Source of the DNA: Pseudonocardia sp. DSM 110487
GTDB lineage: Bacteria; Actinomycetota; Actinomycetes; Mycobacteriales; Pseudonocardiaceae
DNA: 64,000 nucleotides
Assembly (NCBI RefSeq): GCF_019468565.1
Contig: NZ_CP080521.1
Coordinates: 6,014,001 to 6,078,000, forward strand
Reading direction: 5' to 3'
How positions within the stretch are numbered: position 1 is the stretch's first letter; every line of letters starts with the position of its first letter. The position numbers and the translations under genes are program-made. The notes under the pieces were generated by a model. It was not told the origin of the DNA. It saw nothing but the letters and a program-made list of their open reading frames with translations, and ran no database searches. Positions 50,754 through 59,780 of this stretch are shown piece after piece.

Positions 50754-52271
50754 ATGAGCGCCCTGGTCGAGATGGAGGGCATCGCCAAGTCGTTCGGTGG
50801 TGCCCCCGCCCTGCGGGGCGTCGACTTCGACCTGCGCGCAGGCGAGGTGCACGCCCTCATGGGGGAGAACGGCGCGGGCAAGTCGACCCTGATGAAGGTG
50901 CTCGCTGGTGTCCACGCCCCGGACGCAGGCACGATCCGGATCGACGGGGAGCAGGTCACCGTCTCCTCCCCGATCGAGGCGGCCGCCCTCGGGATCGCGA
51001 TCATCCACCAGGAGCTCAACACCGTCCCAGACATGACGGTCGCCGAGAACCTCGCGCTCGGCGCCGAGCCGCGCACCCGCTGGGGTGGCCTCGACCGCAA
51101 GCGGGTGCTGCGCGACGCCGAGGAGAAGCTGGCGCGGGTGCGCGCCGACATCGACCCGCGGCTTCCGATGCGCAGGCTGTCGGTCGGCCGCCAGCAGGTG
51201 GTCGAGATCGCCCGCGCCCTCGCGGAGGACGCGCGGATCCTCGTGCTCGACGAGCCCACCGCGGCCCTGTCGGATCGAGAAGCCGGCCGGCTCTTCGCGC
51301 TCATCGGCGAGATGCGGGCCGCCGGGATGGGCCTCGTCTACATCAGCCACCGGATGGAGGAGGTCTGGCAGCTCGCCGACCGCGTCACCGTCTTCCGGGA
51401 CGGCCGCTCGGTCGGCACGAGCGAGAAGGCCGAGATCACCCCCGAGCGCGTGGTCACGCAGATGATCGGGCGCAACGTCGAGGAGCTGTACGTCCACGAC
51501 GACCGCACGCCGGGCGAGGTCGTGCTCAGCGTCCGCGGCCTCACCGACGAAGCGGGAATCGGGCCCGTCGACCTCGAACTGCGCGCGGGCGAGGTCGTCG
51601 GCATGGTCGGCCTCATCGGCGCCGGCCGCACCGAGATCGTCCGGATGATCTACGGCGCCGACCGCGCCCGTGGCGGCACCGTCGAGCTCGACGGCAGGCC
51701 GCTCGACCACCGTTCCCCCGCCACCAGCATCCGCGACGGCATCGGCCTGCTCCCCGAGAGCCGCAAGGAGCAGGCGCTCTTCCCGCTGATGTCGATCCGC
51801 GACAACCTGGTGGCCGCGGCCCTCGGCTCGCTCTCCCGGCTCGGCGTGCTGCGCCGCGGGGCCATCGGCGACGCGGCCCGGCGGCAGATGGATGCCCTGC
51901 GCATCCGGACCGCGCCGTCCCAGGACGTGGCGCACCTGTCCGGCGGCAACCAGCAGAAGGTCGTGCTCGGACGCTGGCTCACCGTCGGCCCCCGGGTGCT
52001 GATCCTCGACGAGCCCACCCGCGGCGTGGACATCGGCGCCAAGTACGAGATCTACCGGATCATCAACGAGCAGGTCGGCCGCGGCGTCGCCGTCCTCGTG
52101 GTCTCCTCCGACCTGCCCGAGGCGCTCGGCATCAGCGACCGCGTGCTCGTGGTGCGCGGCGGCCGGATCGTGGCCGAGCTCGACCGCTCGGAGGCCACGG
52201 AGGAGGCCGTCATGCTGCACGCGACCGGCGTCGCCGCCGGCACGCACAAGAACGGAGGCACCACAGGATGA
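50754..52271 (+). CDS. sugar ABC transporter ATP-binding protein (RbsA/MglA-like)
   Basis: 505 residues with two ABC domains in tandem. First: Walker A MGENGAGKSTLMKVL (about 36-50), signature LSVGRQQVVEIARAL, Walker B ILVLDEPTAALS. Second: the typical degenerate P-loop VGLIGAGRTEIVRMIYGADR, signature LSGGNQQKVVLGRWL, Walker B LILDEPTRGVDIGAK. It drives the permease encoded next. The stop overlaps the permease start by four bases. Confidence 0.94.
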   Translation: MSALVEMEGIAKSFGGAPALRGVDFDLRAGEVHALMGENGAGKSTLMKVLAGVHAPDAGTIRIDGEQVTVSSPIEAAALGIAIIHQELNTVPDMTVAENLALGAEPRTRWGGLDRKRVLRDAEEKLARVRADIDPRLPMRRLSVGRQQVVEIARALAEDARILVLDEPTAALSDREAGRLFALIGEMRAAGMGLVYISHRMEEVWQLADRVTVFRDGRSVGTSEKAEITPERVVTQMIGRNVEELYVHDDRTPGEVVLSVRGLTDEAGIGPVDLELRAGEVVGMVGLIGAGRTEIVRMIYGADRARGGTVELDGRPLDHRSPATSIRDGIGLLPESRKEQALFPLMSIRDNLVAAALGSLSRLGVLRRGAIGDAARRQMDALRIRTAPSQDVAHLSGGNQQKVVLGRWLTVGPRVLILDEPTRGVDIGAKYEIYRIINEQVGRGVAVLVVSSDLPEALGISDRVLVVRGGRIVAELDRSEATEEAVMLHATGVAAGTHKNGGTTG

Positions 52272-53263
52272 CCCGGACCGCACCCGCGGGCTCGTCCGCT
52301 CCCGAGGCCGCCGAGCGCCCACGGCGCGGCTTCGGCCAGGTGTGGGATCGCTACGGCATCCTCGTCGTGCTGCTGGCGATGATCGCCCTGATGGCGGTGA
52401 TCGCGCCCAACTTCCTGAGCCTCAGCAACGGCTTCAACGTCGCCCGCGCCGTGTCGATCAACGCCGTGCTGGCGGCGGGCATGACGCTGGTGATCCTGAC
52501 CGGCGGCATCGACCTGTCGGTCGGGTCCGTCATCGGCGTCGCAGGCGTGACGTCCGTGCTGCTGTGGAACGGCGGCGCCCCCAGCCTCGTCGCCGTGCTC
52601 GGCGGCATCCTGGTCGGGGCGGCGGCCGGCCTGCTCAACGGCCTGCTCGTGGCGTACCTCGCGCTGCCCGCGTTCATCGTGACACTCGGGGCCCTGACGT
52701 ACCTGCGCGGCACCGCATACGCGCTCACCGATGGCCAGCCGCTGATCGCCGAGGGCGAGCTGGGCTTCCGCCTCCTCGGCAACGGCAACATCGCCGCGAT
52801 CCCCTCGCCCGTGGTGGTCATGGTGATCACCTACGTCGCCGTGTGGTTCATCCTCGAACGCACCACGTTCGGCCGGCACATCTACGCCGTGGGCGGCAAC
52901 GTCGAGGCCGCCCGGCTGGCCGGCATCAAGGTCAAGCGCGTGCTGCTCAAGGTGTACCTGCTCGCCGGGCTCACGGCCGGGCTCGCCGGCGTCATGTTCG
53001 CCGCCCGGGTCGAGTCCGGGCAGCCGCGGGCGGGCGAGGGCTACGAGCTCGACGCGATCGCGGCGGTCGTCCTCGGCGGCACCTCGCTCTTCGGCGGCCG
53101 CGGCCGGATCCACGGCACGTTCGTCGGTGCGCTCATCATCGGCGTCCTCAGCAACGGCCTCGTGCTGATGAACGTGCCGTTCTTCACCCAGCTGATCATC
53201 AAGGGCGCGGTCATCATCGTGGCCGTCGCGCTGGACAGCCTGAAGAACTGGCGATCCGGATAG
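52268..53263 (+). CDS. sugar ABC transporter permease (RbsC-like)
   Basis: 331 residues with about ten membrane helices. Family marks are INAVLAAGMTLVILTGGIDL followed by SVGSVIGVAG, and the loop GRHIYAVGGNVEAARLAGIK. The C-terminal ALIIGVLSNGLVLMNVPFF is typical of RbsC. It completes a binding protein - ATPase - permease importer. No kinase or LacI regulator is attached, so the sugar identity cannot be deduced from neighbours. Confidence 0.93.
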   Translation: MTRTAPAGSSAPEAAERPRRGFGQVWDRYGILVVLLAMIALMAVIAPNFLSLSNGFNVARAVSINAVLAAGMTLVILTGGIDLSVGSVIGVAGVTSVLLWNGGAPSLVAVLGGILVGAAAGLLNGLLVAYLALPAFIVTLGALTYLRGTAYALTDGQPLIAEGELGFRLLGNGNIAAIPSPVVVMVITYVAVWFILERTTFGRHIYAVGGNVEAARLAGIKVKRVLLKVYLLAGLTAGLAGVMFAARVESGQPRAGEGYELDAIAAVVLGGTSLFGGRGRIHGTFVGALIIGVLSNGLVLMNVPFFTQLIIKGAVIIVAVALDSLKNWRSG

Positions 53264-53278
53264 AACGACCCCAACCAA

Positions 53279-53293
53279 CCGGCGTGACGCCGG
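53279..53293 (+). terminator. possible terminator after the sugar ABC operon
   Basis: ccggcg (53279-53284) pairs with cgccgg (53288-53293) across tga, 16 bases after the permease stop. There is no U-tract, as usual in actinomycetes. The stem is short, so this is weak. Confidence 0.35.
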
Positions 53294-53475
53294 GTCGGTA
53301 TCGGTGCGCGACCGCACCGACCAGCCGATCTGGAGCACCCCGATGGGTCTACAACGCGAATACCCGCCGCCTGGAGACCAGCACCCCGCCGTGAACCTCC
53401 CGCGTTGCGCGCATGGCCATTGACGTTGATCGCGGCGAGACGTGAAGATCGACACGACAACAGGAGGGCGCCAGC

Positions 53476-56400
53476 ATGACGCGCGACGTGGAGTATCGGC
53501 AGGCCGCGTCCGCGGGCGACACCGCGGCGATGAACGCGCTCGGTGAGCTCGCGCAGCAAGCCGATCCACCAGATCTCGACGCCGCGCGCGAATGGTTCAG
53601 CAAGGCCGCCGACCTCGGCGACATCGCCGCGATGAACAGTCTCGGCTCGCTTTACCAAAACAAGATCGACCCGCCCGACCTCGCCGCCGCGAGACGCTGG
53701 TACGAGAAGGCCGCAGCCGGCGGCCATGCCGATGCGATGAACGAGATCGGGCGCATCTACCATGACGACAAGAAATTCGAGCCCGCTCGCGAATGGTACG
53801 AGAGGTCCGCCGCGCACGGCTGCAATGTGGCGAACTACAACCTGGGTCAGCTCTACCGGTACATGCTCGACCCGCCCGACCTCGAAACCGCGAAGCGGTG
53901 GTACGAGAAGGCCGCAGAGGGCGGCTATGGCGATGCGATGAACGAGATCGGGCGCATCTACCATGACGACAAGAAATTCGAGCCCGCTCGCGAATGGTAC
54001 GAGAAGTCCGCCGCGCACGGCTGCAATGTGGCGAACTACAACCTGGGTCAGCTCTACCGGTACATGCTCGACCCGCCCGACCTCGAAACCGCGAAGCGGT
54101 GGTACGAGAAGGCCGCAGAGGGCGGCTATGGCGATGCGATGAACGAGATCGGGCTCATCTACCATGACGACAAGAAATTCGAGCCGGCTCGCGAATGGTA
54201 CGAGAAGTCCGCCGCGCACGGCTGCAATTTGGCGAACTACAACCTGGGGCAAATCTATCGGTTCATGCTCGACCCGCCCGACCTCGAGACCGCGAGGCAC
54301 TGGTACGAGAAAGCCGCGGAGGGTGGCCACGCGGACGCCTGCTTCAAGCTGGGGCATCTACTCCATACTCAGGATCCGAAGATGGCGGCGATGTGGTACG
54401 AAAGGGCCGCGGCCGCCGGCGTGGTACTTGCGATGAACAATATCGCCTTGCTGCTCGAAGGGCGGAATCGGGCAGCGGCCCTGGAATGGTACGAACGTGG
54501 TGCCGCAGCTGGTGAGGCCACAGCACGGCAGAACCTTGCTCGGCTGCGCGGAACCTCGAGCGCGGATTCGGCACCACCCGCGGTCGAGCGGACGGTCGTT
54601 CCCGCGCATGTGCGGAGGTCCGCACCGGTCCCGACATCGGGCCTCGGCGGGTCGCGGTCAGATTCGACCGGGGTGTCCGCACTGCTGAGTTCGCTGATCG
54701 CCGATTCGCCGTATCGGCGCAACGCGTTCCGGCTGGCGGGGCTGGACGTCGCGGTGGACCGTCGCGGGCTCGCCCGGCGAACGACCGAGCTGGAGGCCGG
54801 CGCAAGGCTGGGAGCGCCGCTGTCGAACAAGAAGACCGTCCTGCCGGTGACACCGGCTCCGGATCTGGCCGACGTGAAGGCCGCGCTGAACCAGCTTCGC
54901 GAACCGGTTCAACGACTGGTGCAGGAATGGTTCTGGCTCTGGTCGGACGAGCGCGCCGACCCGGCGATCGCGCGACTTGCCGCGGGTGATGCGGACGGCG
55001 CGGCGCAGGCGTGGCTGGACCAGATGAACGGCGATGACGCCGACGCCGGTATCGCCGCCCACAACATCGCGATCCTGCGTCACATCCAGGCGCTGGAGAC
55101 GTCCGGCGGCGCGGCGGCAGCGACCTGGTTGGACGCATTGACCGCGTGGGACGCAGCGATCGTCAGCGATGCGGTGTGGCAACGGCTGCTGGCTCGGGCG
55201 GCTCAGATCGACGAGCGCAGGCTGTGCCCCTCTGCGGTCGACGAGCTGCGCGCCGAGCTACCACGAGCGCTGTTGAACGTGCACGCCACACAGATCGTGC
55301 GTGCCGCGGAGGACGGCGACACCGCTGCCGTCGACGTGCACGTCGCGGTGCTGGAGCGCTTCGCCGAAGAGGCCGGCCATCGCGACAGCGCGTTCACCAC
55401 CGCGCTGATCGACGACGCTCGCGGATCCGCGGCTCGCACCCTCGCCGCTCGCGTCAAGTCGATCGCCGACGAAGAGCTCACCCACGCGGCGCGGGAGCCG
55501 AGCGAGGGGTCGGTGGCAGCCAACCGCATGCTGGACCGGACCCGGCAGCCCCTGCAGGCGATCGACCGGATCCGGCCGGCGGCCGACCCGGTCCGCAGCG
55601 GCGCGCATGACGATCTCGTACACGCCGCGCTGCAGTGCGACATCCGGTACTACAACGCGTCCAACGACGCCGCGGCCGGAGAACTGCTCCTGGAGCGACT
55701 CGCACCCATCGCAACCACCGACCAGACCCGTTCTCGACTTGCCGAACACTGGGCCGCGATCGCCCCAACGCTCATCGTCGCGCTCGTCGAGAAGGCGACC
55801 GGCGCAACCCAGGTCGACGCGAAGGTCGGAACGACCGAGTCACAGCAGCTGCTCGAGCAGGCCGAGCCGCTGTTCGCCCGGATCCGAGCGAGGGCCGAAC
55901 CCGACGACGAACGGCTGGCCCAAGCACGTGATCTGGTCGCCAGGTCCGCCGCGTCGTGCGCGGTGGCGACCTTCAACGAGACCGCCGCGCTGTCGCCCAC
56001 CGCCGAGCTGCTGGACCGGGCCAAGTCGCTCGCTGCCGGCAAGGACGCGACGGAGTACATCGACAAGCAGATCGCGACGTTGACCCAGATCCGGAGCGAA
56101 CGAGCCGTTGCGACGACGTGCTGGTTCTGCAAAGAACGACCAGCGGTTCGAGGGAGAGCCTACAACATCCCGATGTATGGCGATGTGACCCACCATTGGA
56201 ACACGAAGCGGTATCGCTCCACCACCGTCGAGGTACCACGCTGTGAAGATTGTTGGACAACGCACCGACCGGCAGCGAAATCAAGAGCCACAGTCGGGTG
56301 CTTCACAGGTCTGGGAGTCCTTTGCACGTCGATCGGGTTCATCCTCGCGCTTGCATTGTCAAGCACGTCGGCGGGCGGGTTCATGCTCTTCCTCGGGATA

Positions 56401-56538
56401 GCCGGCCTGGTCACCTTGGTGATCTCCCTCGTCGTCGGGTTCTCGACGGGCAACGAGGAGGAATCGAAGGCGATGCAGTACCCGCCCGTGGTCGAACTGA
56501 AGCGACGAGGTTGGGCGAAGGGGACCAGGCCGGCGTAG
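53476..56538 (+). CDS. Sel1-repeat protein with zinc finger and C-terminal membrane anchor
   Basis: 1020 residues. Residues about 1-360 are Sel1/TPR-like repeats, for example AREWYEKSAAHGCNVANYNL and AKRWYEKAAEGGYGDAMNEI. A 67-residue double unit occurs three times nearly unchanged. A helical middle (about 410-870) has no known domain. A zinc-finger-like part follows (CWFC near 881 and CEDC near 922), then two transmembrane helices (about 950-1000). It would be anchored in the membrane with a large cytoplasmic scaffold. A strong aggagg site precedes ATG 53476. First gene of the chaperone operon. Confidence 0.8.
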   Translation: MTRDVEYRQAASAGDTAAMNALGELAQQADPPDLDAAREWFSKAADLGDIAAMNSLGSLYQNKIDPPDLAAARRWYEKAAAGGHADAMNEIGRIYHDDKKFEPAREWYERSAAHGCNVANYNLGQLYRYMLDPPDLETAKRWYEKAAEGGYGDAMNEIGRIYHDDKKFEPAREWYEKSAAHGCNVANYNLGQLYRYMLDPPDLETAKRWYEKAAEGGYGDAMNEIGLIYHDDKKFEPAREWYEKSAAHGCNLANYNLGQIYRFMLDPPDLETARHWYEKAAEGGHADACFKLGHLLHTQDPKMAAMWYERAAAAGVVLAMNNIALLLEGRNRAAALEWYERGAAAGEATARQNLARLRGTSSADSAPPAVERTVVPAHVRRSAPVPTSGLGGSRSDSTGVSALLSSLIADSPYRRNAFRLAGLDVAVDRRGLARRTTELEAGARLGAPLSNKKTVLPVTPAPDLADVKAALNQLREPVQRLVQEWFWLWSDERADPAIARLAAGDADGAAQAWLDQMNGDDADAGIAAHNIAILRHIQALETSGGAAAATWLDALTAWDAAIVSDAVWQRLLARAAQIDERRLCPSAVDELRAELPRALLNVHATQIVRAAEDGDTAAVDVHVAVLERFAEEAGHRDSAFTTALIDDARGSAARTLAARVKSIADEELTHAAREPSEGSVAANRMLDRTRQPLQAIDRIRPAADPVRSGAHDDLVHAALQCDIRYYNASNDAAAGELLLERLAPIATTDQTRSRLAEHWAAIAPTLIVALVEKATGATQVDAKVGTTESQQLLEQAEPLFARIRARAEPDDERLAQARDLVARSAASCAVATFNETAALSPTAELLDRAKSLAAGKDATEYIDKQIATLTQIRSERAVATTCWFCKERPAVRGRAYNIPMYGDVTHHWNTKRYRSTTVEVPRCEDCWTTHRPAAKSRATVGCFTGLGVLCTSIGFILALALSSTSAGGFMLFLGIAGLVTLVISLVVGFSTGNEEESKAMQYPPVVELKRRGWAKGTRPA
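53731..54333 (+). repeat. three tandem 201-bp repeats inside the Sel1 gene
   Basis: Units start at 53731, 53932 and 54133, exactly 201 bp apart (67 codons, two Sel1 units). Units 1 and 2 differ at only a few bases (for example aggtcc against aagtcc near 53801/54002), and unit 3 shows more changes (ctcatc, aatttg, caaatc). The near identity at silent positions points to recent duplication. Copy number may vary between strains and is easily mis-assembled. Confidence 0.92.
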
Positions 56539-56561
56539 GCACCGAGCAGCAAGAGGGAGAC

Positions 56562-56948
56562 ATGAACGGAACGGACTTCACGCCCGTGCTGGTCGAGTTG
56601 GCCACCGGCGTGTGGCGGCTACGCGGCAAACTCGCCGCGAGCGAGCCCGGCGAGACAGACGATTCAGCGAAGCTGATGCGATCGCTGAAACGGCAACTGA
56701 ACTCGATGGCGGACGCGTTGCACGATGCTGGCGTCGACGTTCAAGACCATACCGGCGAACCGTTCGACGCCGGGCAGTCCGTGGACGTGGTGGCCTATGC
56801 GGTGAGCAGTGAGGTGGGTCGCGAAACGGTGGTCGAGACCATTACTCCGACGGTGTACGTCAACGGCCACATCATGCAGCGTGGCCAGCTCGTCGTCGCC
56901 GGTCCCGATCCCGACCACGCGCCGGCACCCAACGACGGAGAAGGATGA
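56562..56948 (+). CDS. GrpE-like small protein
   Basis: 128 residues. The N-terminal helical part includes KLMRSLKRQLNSMADALHDA. A beta-rich end follows with VVETITPTVYVNGHIMQRGQ then LVVAGPDP, which resembles the GrpE head (a strand, a turn, LRPAxVVVA). It is half the length of normal GrpE and lacks its long N-terminal coiled coil. It lies directly before the Hsp70 gene (ATGA overlap), so a dedicated nucleotide exchange or co-chaperone function is likely. The assignment is from pattern and context. Confidence 0.55.
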   Translation: MNGTDFTPVLVELATGVWRLRGKLAASEPGETDDSAKLMRSLKRQLNSMADALHDAGVDVQDHTGEPFDAGQSVDVVAYAVSSEVGRETVVETITPTVYVNGHIMQRGQLVVAGPDPDHAPAPNDGEG

Positions 56949-59440
56949 TCATGGACCGATCGACGGTCGATTTCGGAATCGACCTGGGCACGACCAACAG
57001 CGCGATCGCCGTGCTGCGCGGCGTGGACGCCGAGGTGATCAAGAACAACGAGGACGCCGACACCACGCCGTCAGCGGTGTGGATCGACCGCCGTGGACGG
57101 CTGCGCGTGGGTCGGGCAGCGCGGGACCGCGCCGAGTCCGACCCGGACAACACCGCGGCCGAGTTCAAGCTCCGCATGGGAACCGCCGGCCAGTCCGTGA
57201 CCTTCGCGGCCAGCGGGCGTGTCCTCACCCCGACGCAACTGTCGGCCGAGGTGCTCAAGTCGGTGCGCGCCGACGTCCAGCAGCGGCTCGGCGAGGACAT
57301 CGAGTCGGCGGTGGTGACCGTGCCCGCCGCGTTCGACATGAGCGCCTGTGACGCGACGCGCGCCGCTGCCGAGGAAGCCGGCCTGCGGTTGTCGCCGCTG
57401 CTGCAGGAGCCGACCGCGGCCGCGTTGGCGTACGGGTTCCAGTCCGCCGACGAGGATGCCCGGTGGCTGGTCTACGACTTTGGCGGCGGCACCTTCGATG
57501 CCGCGATCATCCAGTTGCGCGACGGCGAGTTCACCGTGCTCAACCACCGCGGTGACAACTACCTCGGCGGCAAGCTGATCGACTGGCGCATCGTGGATGA
57601 ACTGCTGATACCCGCGGTCCGCAGTGAGTTCGGGCTACCCGACCTGACTCGGGGCAGCGCGCGCTGGAACCCCATCGTGAACAAGTTGAAGATCAACGCC
57701 GAGAAGGCGAAGATCCAGCTGTCGCGGGCTTCGTCGGCGGACATCGAAGTCGAGCTCGACGACGGCACCGGCCGACGACTCGACTTCTACTACGAGCTGC
57801 AGCGCGCCGATGTGCAGCGGCTGGCCGAGCCGCTGCTGGCCCGCTCGGTGAACCTGTGCCGCAAGGCGTTGGAGGAAGCGCGCCTGGCCCCCACCGACAT
57901 CGACAAGCTGATCCTGGTCGGCGGCCCCACCCTCGCGCCCTCCTTGCGCGAATACCTGCGGGACGACCAGCTCGGACTCGGCATCGAGCTCGACATCAGC
58001 CAAGACCCGCTCACCGTCGTGGCGCGTGGCGCCGCGATCTTCGCGGGAACCCAACGGATTCCACAGACGGCCGCGCCGAGTGCGCCTCGGGGCGGCTTCA
58101 CCGTCCGCCTCGAGTACCAACCTGTTGGGCCCGATCGGGAGCCGCTGGTGGTCGGCCGACTCGACGGCCCGGACGACGCCGGCCTCGAGGAGCTGACCGT
58201 CGAACTGGTCAACGCGGCCGCCCGCCCGCCCTGGCGCAGCGGAAAGGTACCCGTCGCCGACAACGGGGTGTTCGCCACGACGATCTGGGCGGAGACCGGC
58301 TGCACCAACACCTACACGATCGAGATCGCCGACGCGACCGGGCGCCTGCGCGAGGTCGCACCGAACACCCTGACCTACACCGTCGGCGCGATCGATACCC
58401 AGCCGCCCCTGATCCACACTCTCAGCGTCGGTTTCGCCGACAACACCACCGAACCGTTGATCGCGCGCAACACTCCCCTGCCGACCCGTGGACGGAAGCG
58501 GCTGCGCACCACTGTGCCCGTCCATCGCGGCGCCACCGGCGGATTGATCCGAATTCCGGTTCTGGAAGGGGAACACGCTCGCGCCGACCGCAACCGGACG
58601 ATCGGCCGGCTCGACATCACCGCCGATCAGATCGAGCGCAGCGTGCCGCAAGGCAGCGACATCGAACTCACCCTCGAAATAGACACATCCCGGATGATGA
58701 TCGCTCGCGCCTATGTGCCCTACCTCGACGCCGAGTTCGAGAACGTGATCGACCTCAACACCGAACAGGCGCCGGACCCGAACGACCTGCGGCAGAAGAC
58801 TCAGGAGGAGCTGCAGCGGTTGGATGAGATCCGAAGCCAACAGGCGCAGTTCGGCGGCCCGACCGCCGAGCTTCTGCTCGATCGGATCGACCAGGAGCAA
58901 ACCGTCGTCGACACCAAGAACCTCGTCAACGCCTCGGCCGGCGATCCGGATGCCGCCATTGCCGCCGGTCAGCGGCTGCGCGACCTGCGCGCCGCGATCG
59001 ACGAGGTCGAAGACGAACTGATGTGGCCCAGGCTGGTCGCGGAGGCCAATGACCTCCTCGAGCACACGCGCCGGCTCGTCGACGACCTCGACGAGGACCT
59101 CTACCGGCGCGAGTTCGACCAGAACGAGATCGCCATCCGCCAAGCGATCGACAGCCGCGAAGCCGACCTGCTGCGGCAACGGATGGGCGAGCTACGCCGC
59201 ATCCTGATATCGATGCTCGACCGCACCGGCGAGCTCCCGGTGCTCGTCTTCGACGGGCTGCGTGAGCATCGAGGTGCGATGACGGACCCCGTACGAGCCG
59301 ATCAACTGATTGCCCAAGGTCATGCCGCGATCCACAACCGCGAGATCAACCAGTTGCGCACGATCAACGCACGACTGCGTCAATTGCTGCGGGAACCACC
59401 AACCGACGTCGACCCGTTCAGCACGATCCGAAAGGCGTGA
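56945..59440 (+). CDS. Hsp70-family chaperone with an extra domain
   Basis: 831 residues. The ATPase domain (about 5-370) has FGIDLGTTNSAIAVL, EPTAAALAYG, VYDFGGGTFDAAII and LILVGGPTLAPSLREYL. An insertion of about 105 residues (about 378-485), beta-rich and immunoglobulin- or transthyretin-like (LTVELVNAAARPPWRSGKVP), precedes a recognisable substrate-binding beta domain (about 490-600; NTPLPTRGRKRL, IPVLEGEHARADRN, GRLDITADQIERSVPQGSDI). A helical end follows (605-831). The start may be ATG 56945 or ATG 56951; the second has better spacing from ggagaagg. It is not the housekeeping DnaK. Confidence 0.88.
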   Translation: MIMDRSTVDFGIDLGTTNSAIAVLRGVDAEVIKNNEDADTTPSAVWIDRRGRLRVGRAARDRAESDPDNTAAEFKLRMGTAGQSVTFAASGRVLTPTQLSAEVLKSVRADVQQRLGEDIESAVVTVPAAFDMSACDATRAAAEEAGLRLSPLLQEPTAAALAYGFQSADEDARWLVYDFGGGTFDAAIIQLRDGEFTVLNHRGDNYLGGKLIDWRIVDELLIPAVRSEFGLPDLTRGSARWNPIVNKLKINAEKAKIQLSRASSADIEVELDDGTGRRLDFYYELQRADVQRLAEPLLARSVNLCRKALEEARLAPTDIDKLILVGGPTLAPSLREYLRDDQLGLGIELDISQDPLTVVARGAAIFAGTQRIPQTAAPSAPRGGFTVRLEYQPVGPDREPLVVGRLDGPDDAGLEELTVELVNAAARPPWRSGKVPVADNGVFATTIWAETGCTNTYTIEIADATGRLREVAPNTLTYTVGAIDTQPPLIHTLSVGFADNTTEPLIARNTPLPTRGRKRLRTTVPVHRGATGGLIRIPVLEGEHARADRNRTIGRLDITADQIERSVPQGSDIELTLEIDTSRMMIARAYVPYLDAEFENVIDLNTEQAPDPNDLRQKTQEELQRLDEIRSQQAQFGGPTAELLLDRIDQEQTVVDTKNLVNASAGDPDAAIAAGQRLRDLRAAIDEVEDELMWPRLVAEANDLLEHTRRLVDDLDEDLYRREFDQNEIAIRQAIDSREADLLRQRMGELRRILISMLDRTGELPVLVFDGLREHRGAMTDPVRADQLIAQGHAAIHNREINQLRTINARLRQLLREPPTDVDPFSTIRKA

Positions 59441-59560
59441 TACCCACCCCAGACCCGTGACGGGTGAGCTCAGCGGAAACGCCCTCCCTACCGAAGCCGC
59501 CTCGCGACGACGGCGGCCGCGAGCAGCGCCGCGCCACCCGCCACGGTGGTGGTCGCGGCC

Positions 59561-59701
59561 CATGATCCGCAGTATCGGTTGGTCATGGCTGTGGCGGCAG
59601 CCATGAGCACCCGCTACTTGCGATCTTCCCGTGCATGATCCGGAGTTTCGGGTGCTCATGGTCGTGCGGGCAGCCGTGGACAACCGATAGTTCGGATCAT
59701 G
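59561..59701. repeat. two inverted copies of a ~70-bp element
   Basis: catgatccgcagtatcggtt at 59561 matches the reverse complement of the sequence ending at 59701 (catgatccgaactatcggtt), and the match continues, with gaps, to atgagcacccg. The right copy (about 59634-59701) itself begins catgatccg and ends cggatcatg. Arms are diverged, so the element is old. Confidence 0.7.
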
Positions 59702-59780
59702 CCCGCCGCCGGTTGGGCGGCCTGGGCGCGTCAGCGCGATCGTGTCGATCCATCGGGTCGAGTCTGGTCGGGCCCCTGCC

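Noticed and set aside
53731..54333. CRISPR-like array
   Set aside because: The repeats are 201 bp, directly joined, in frame and coding for Sel1 units.
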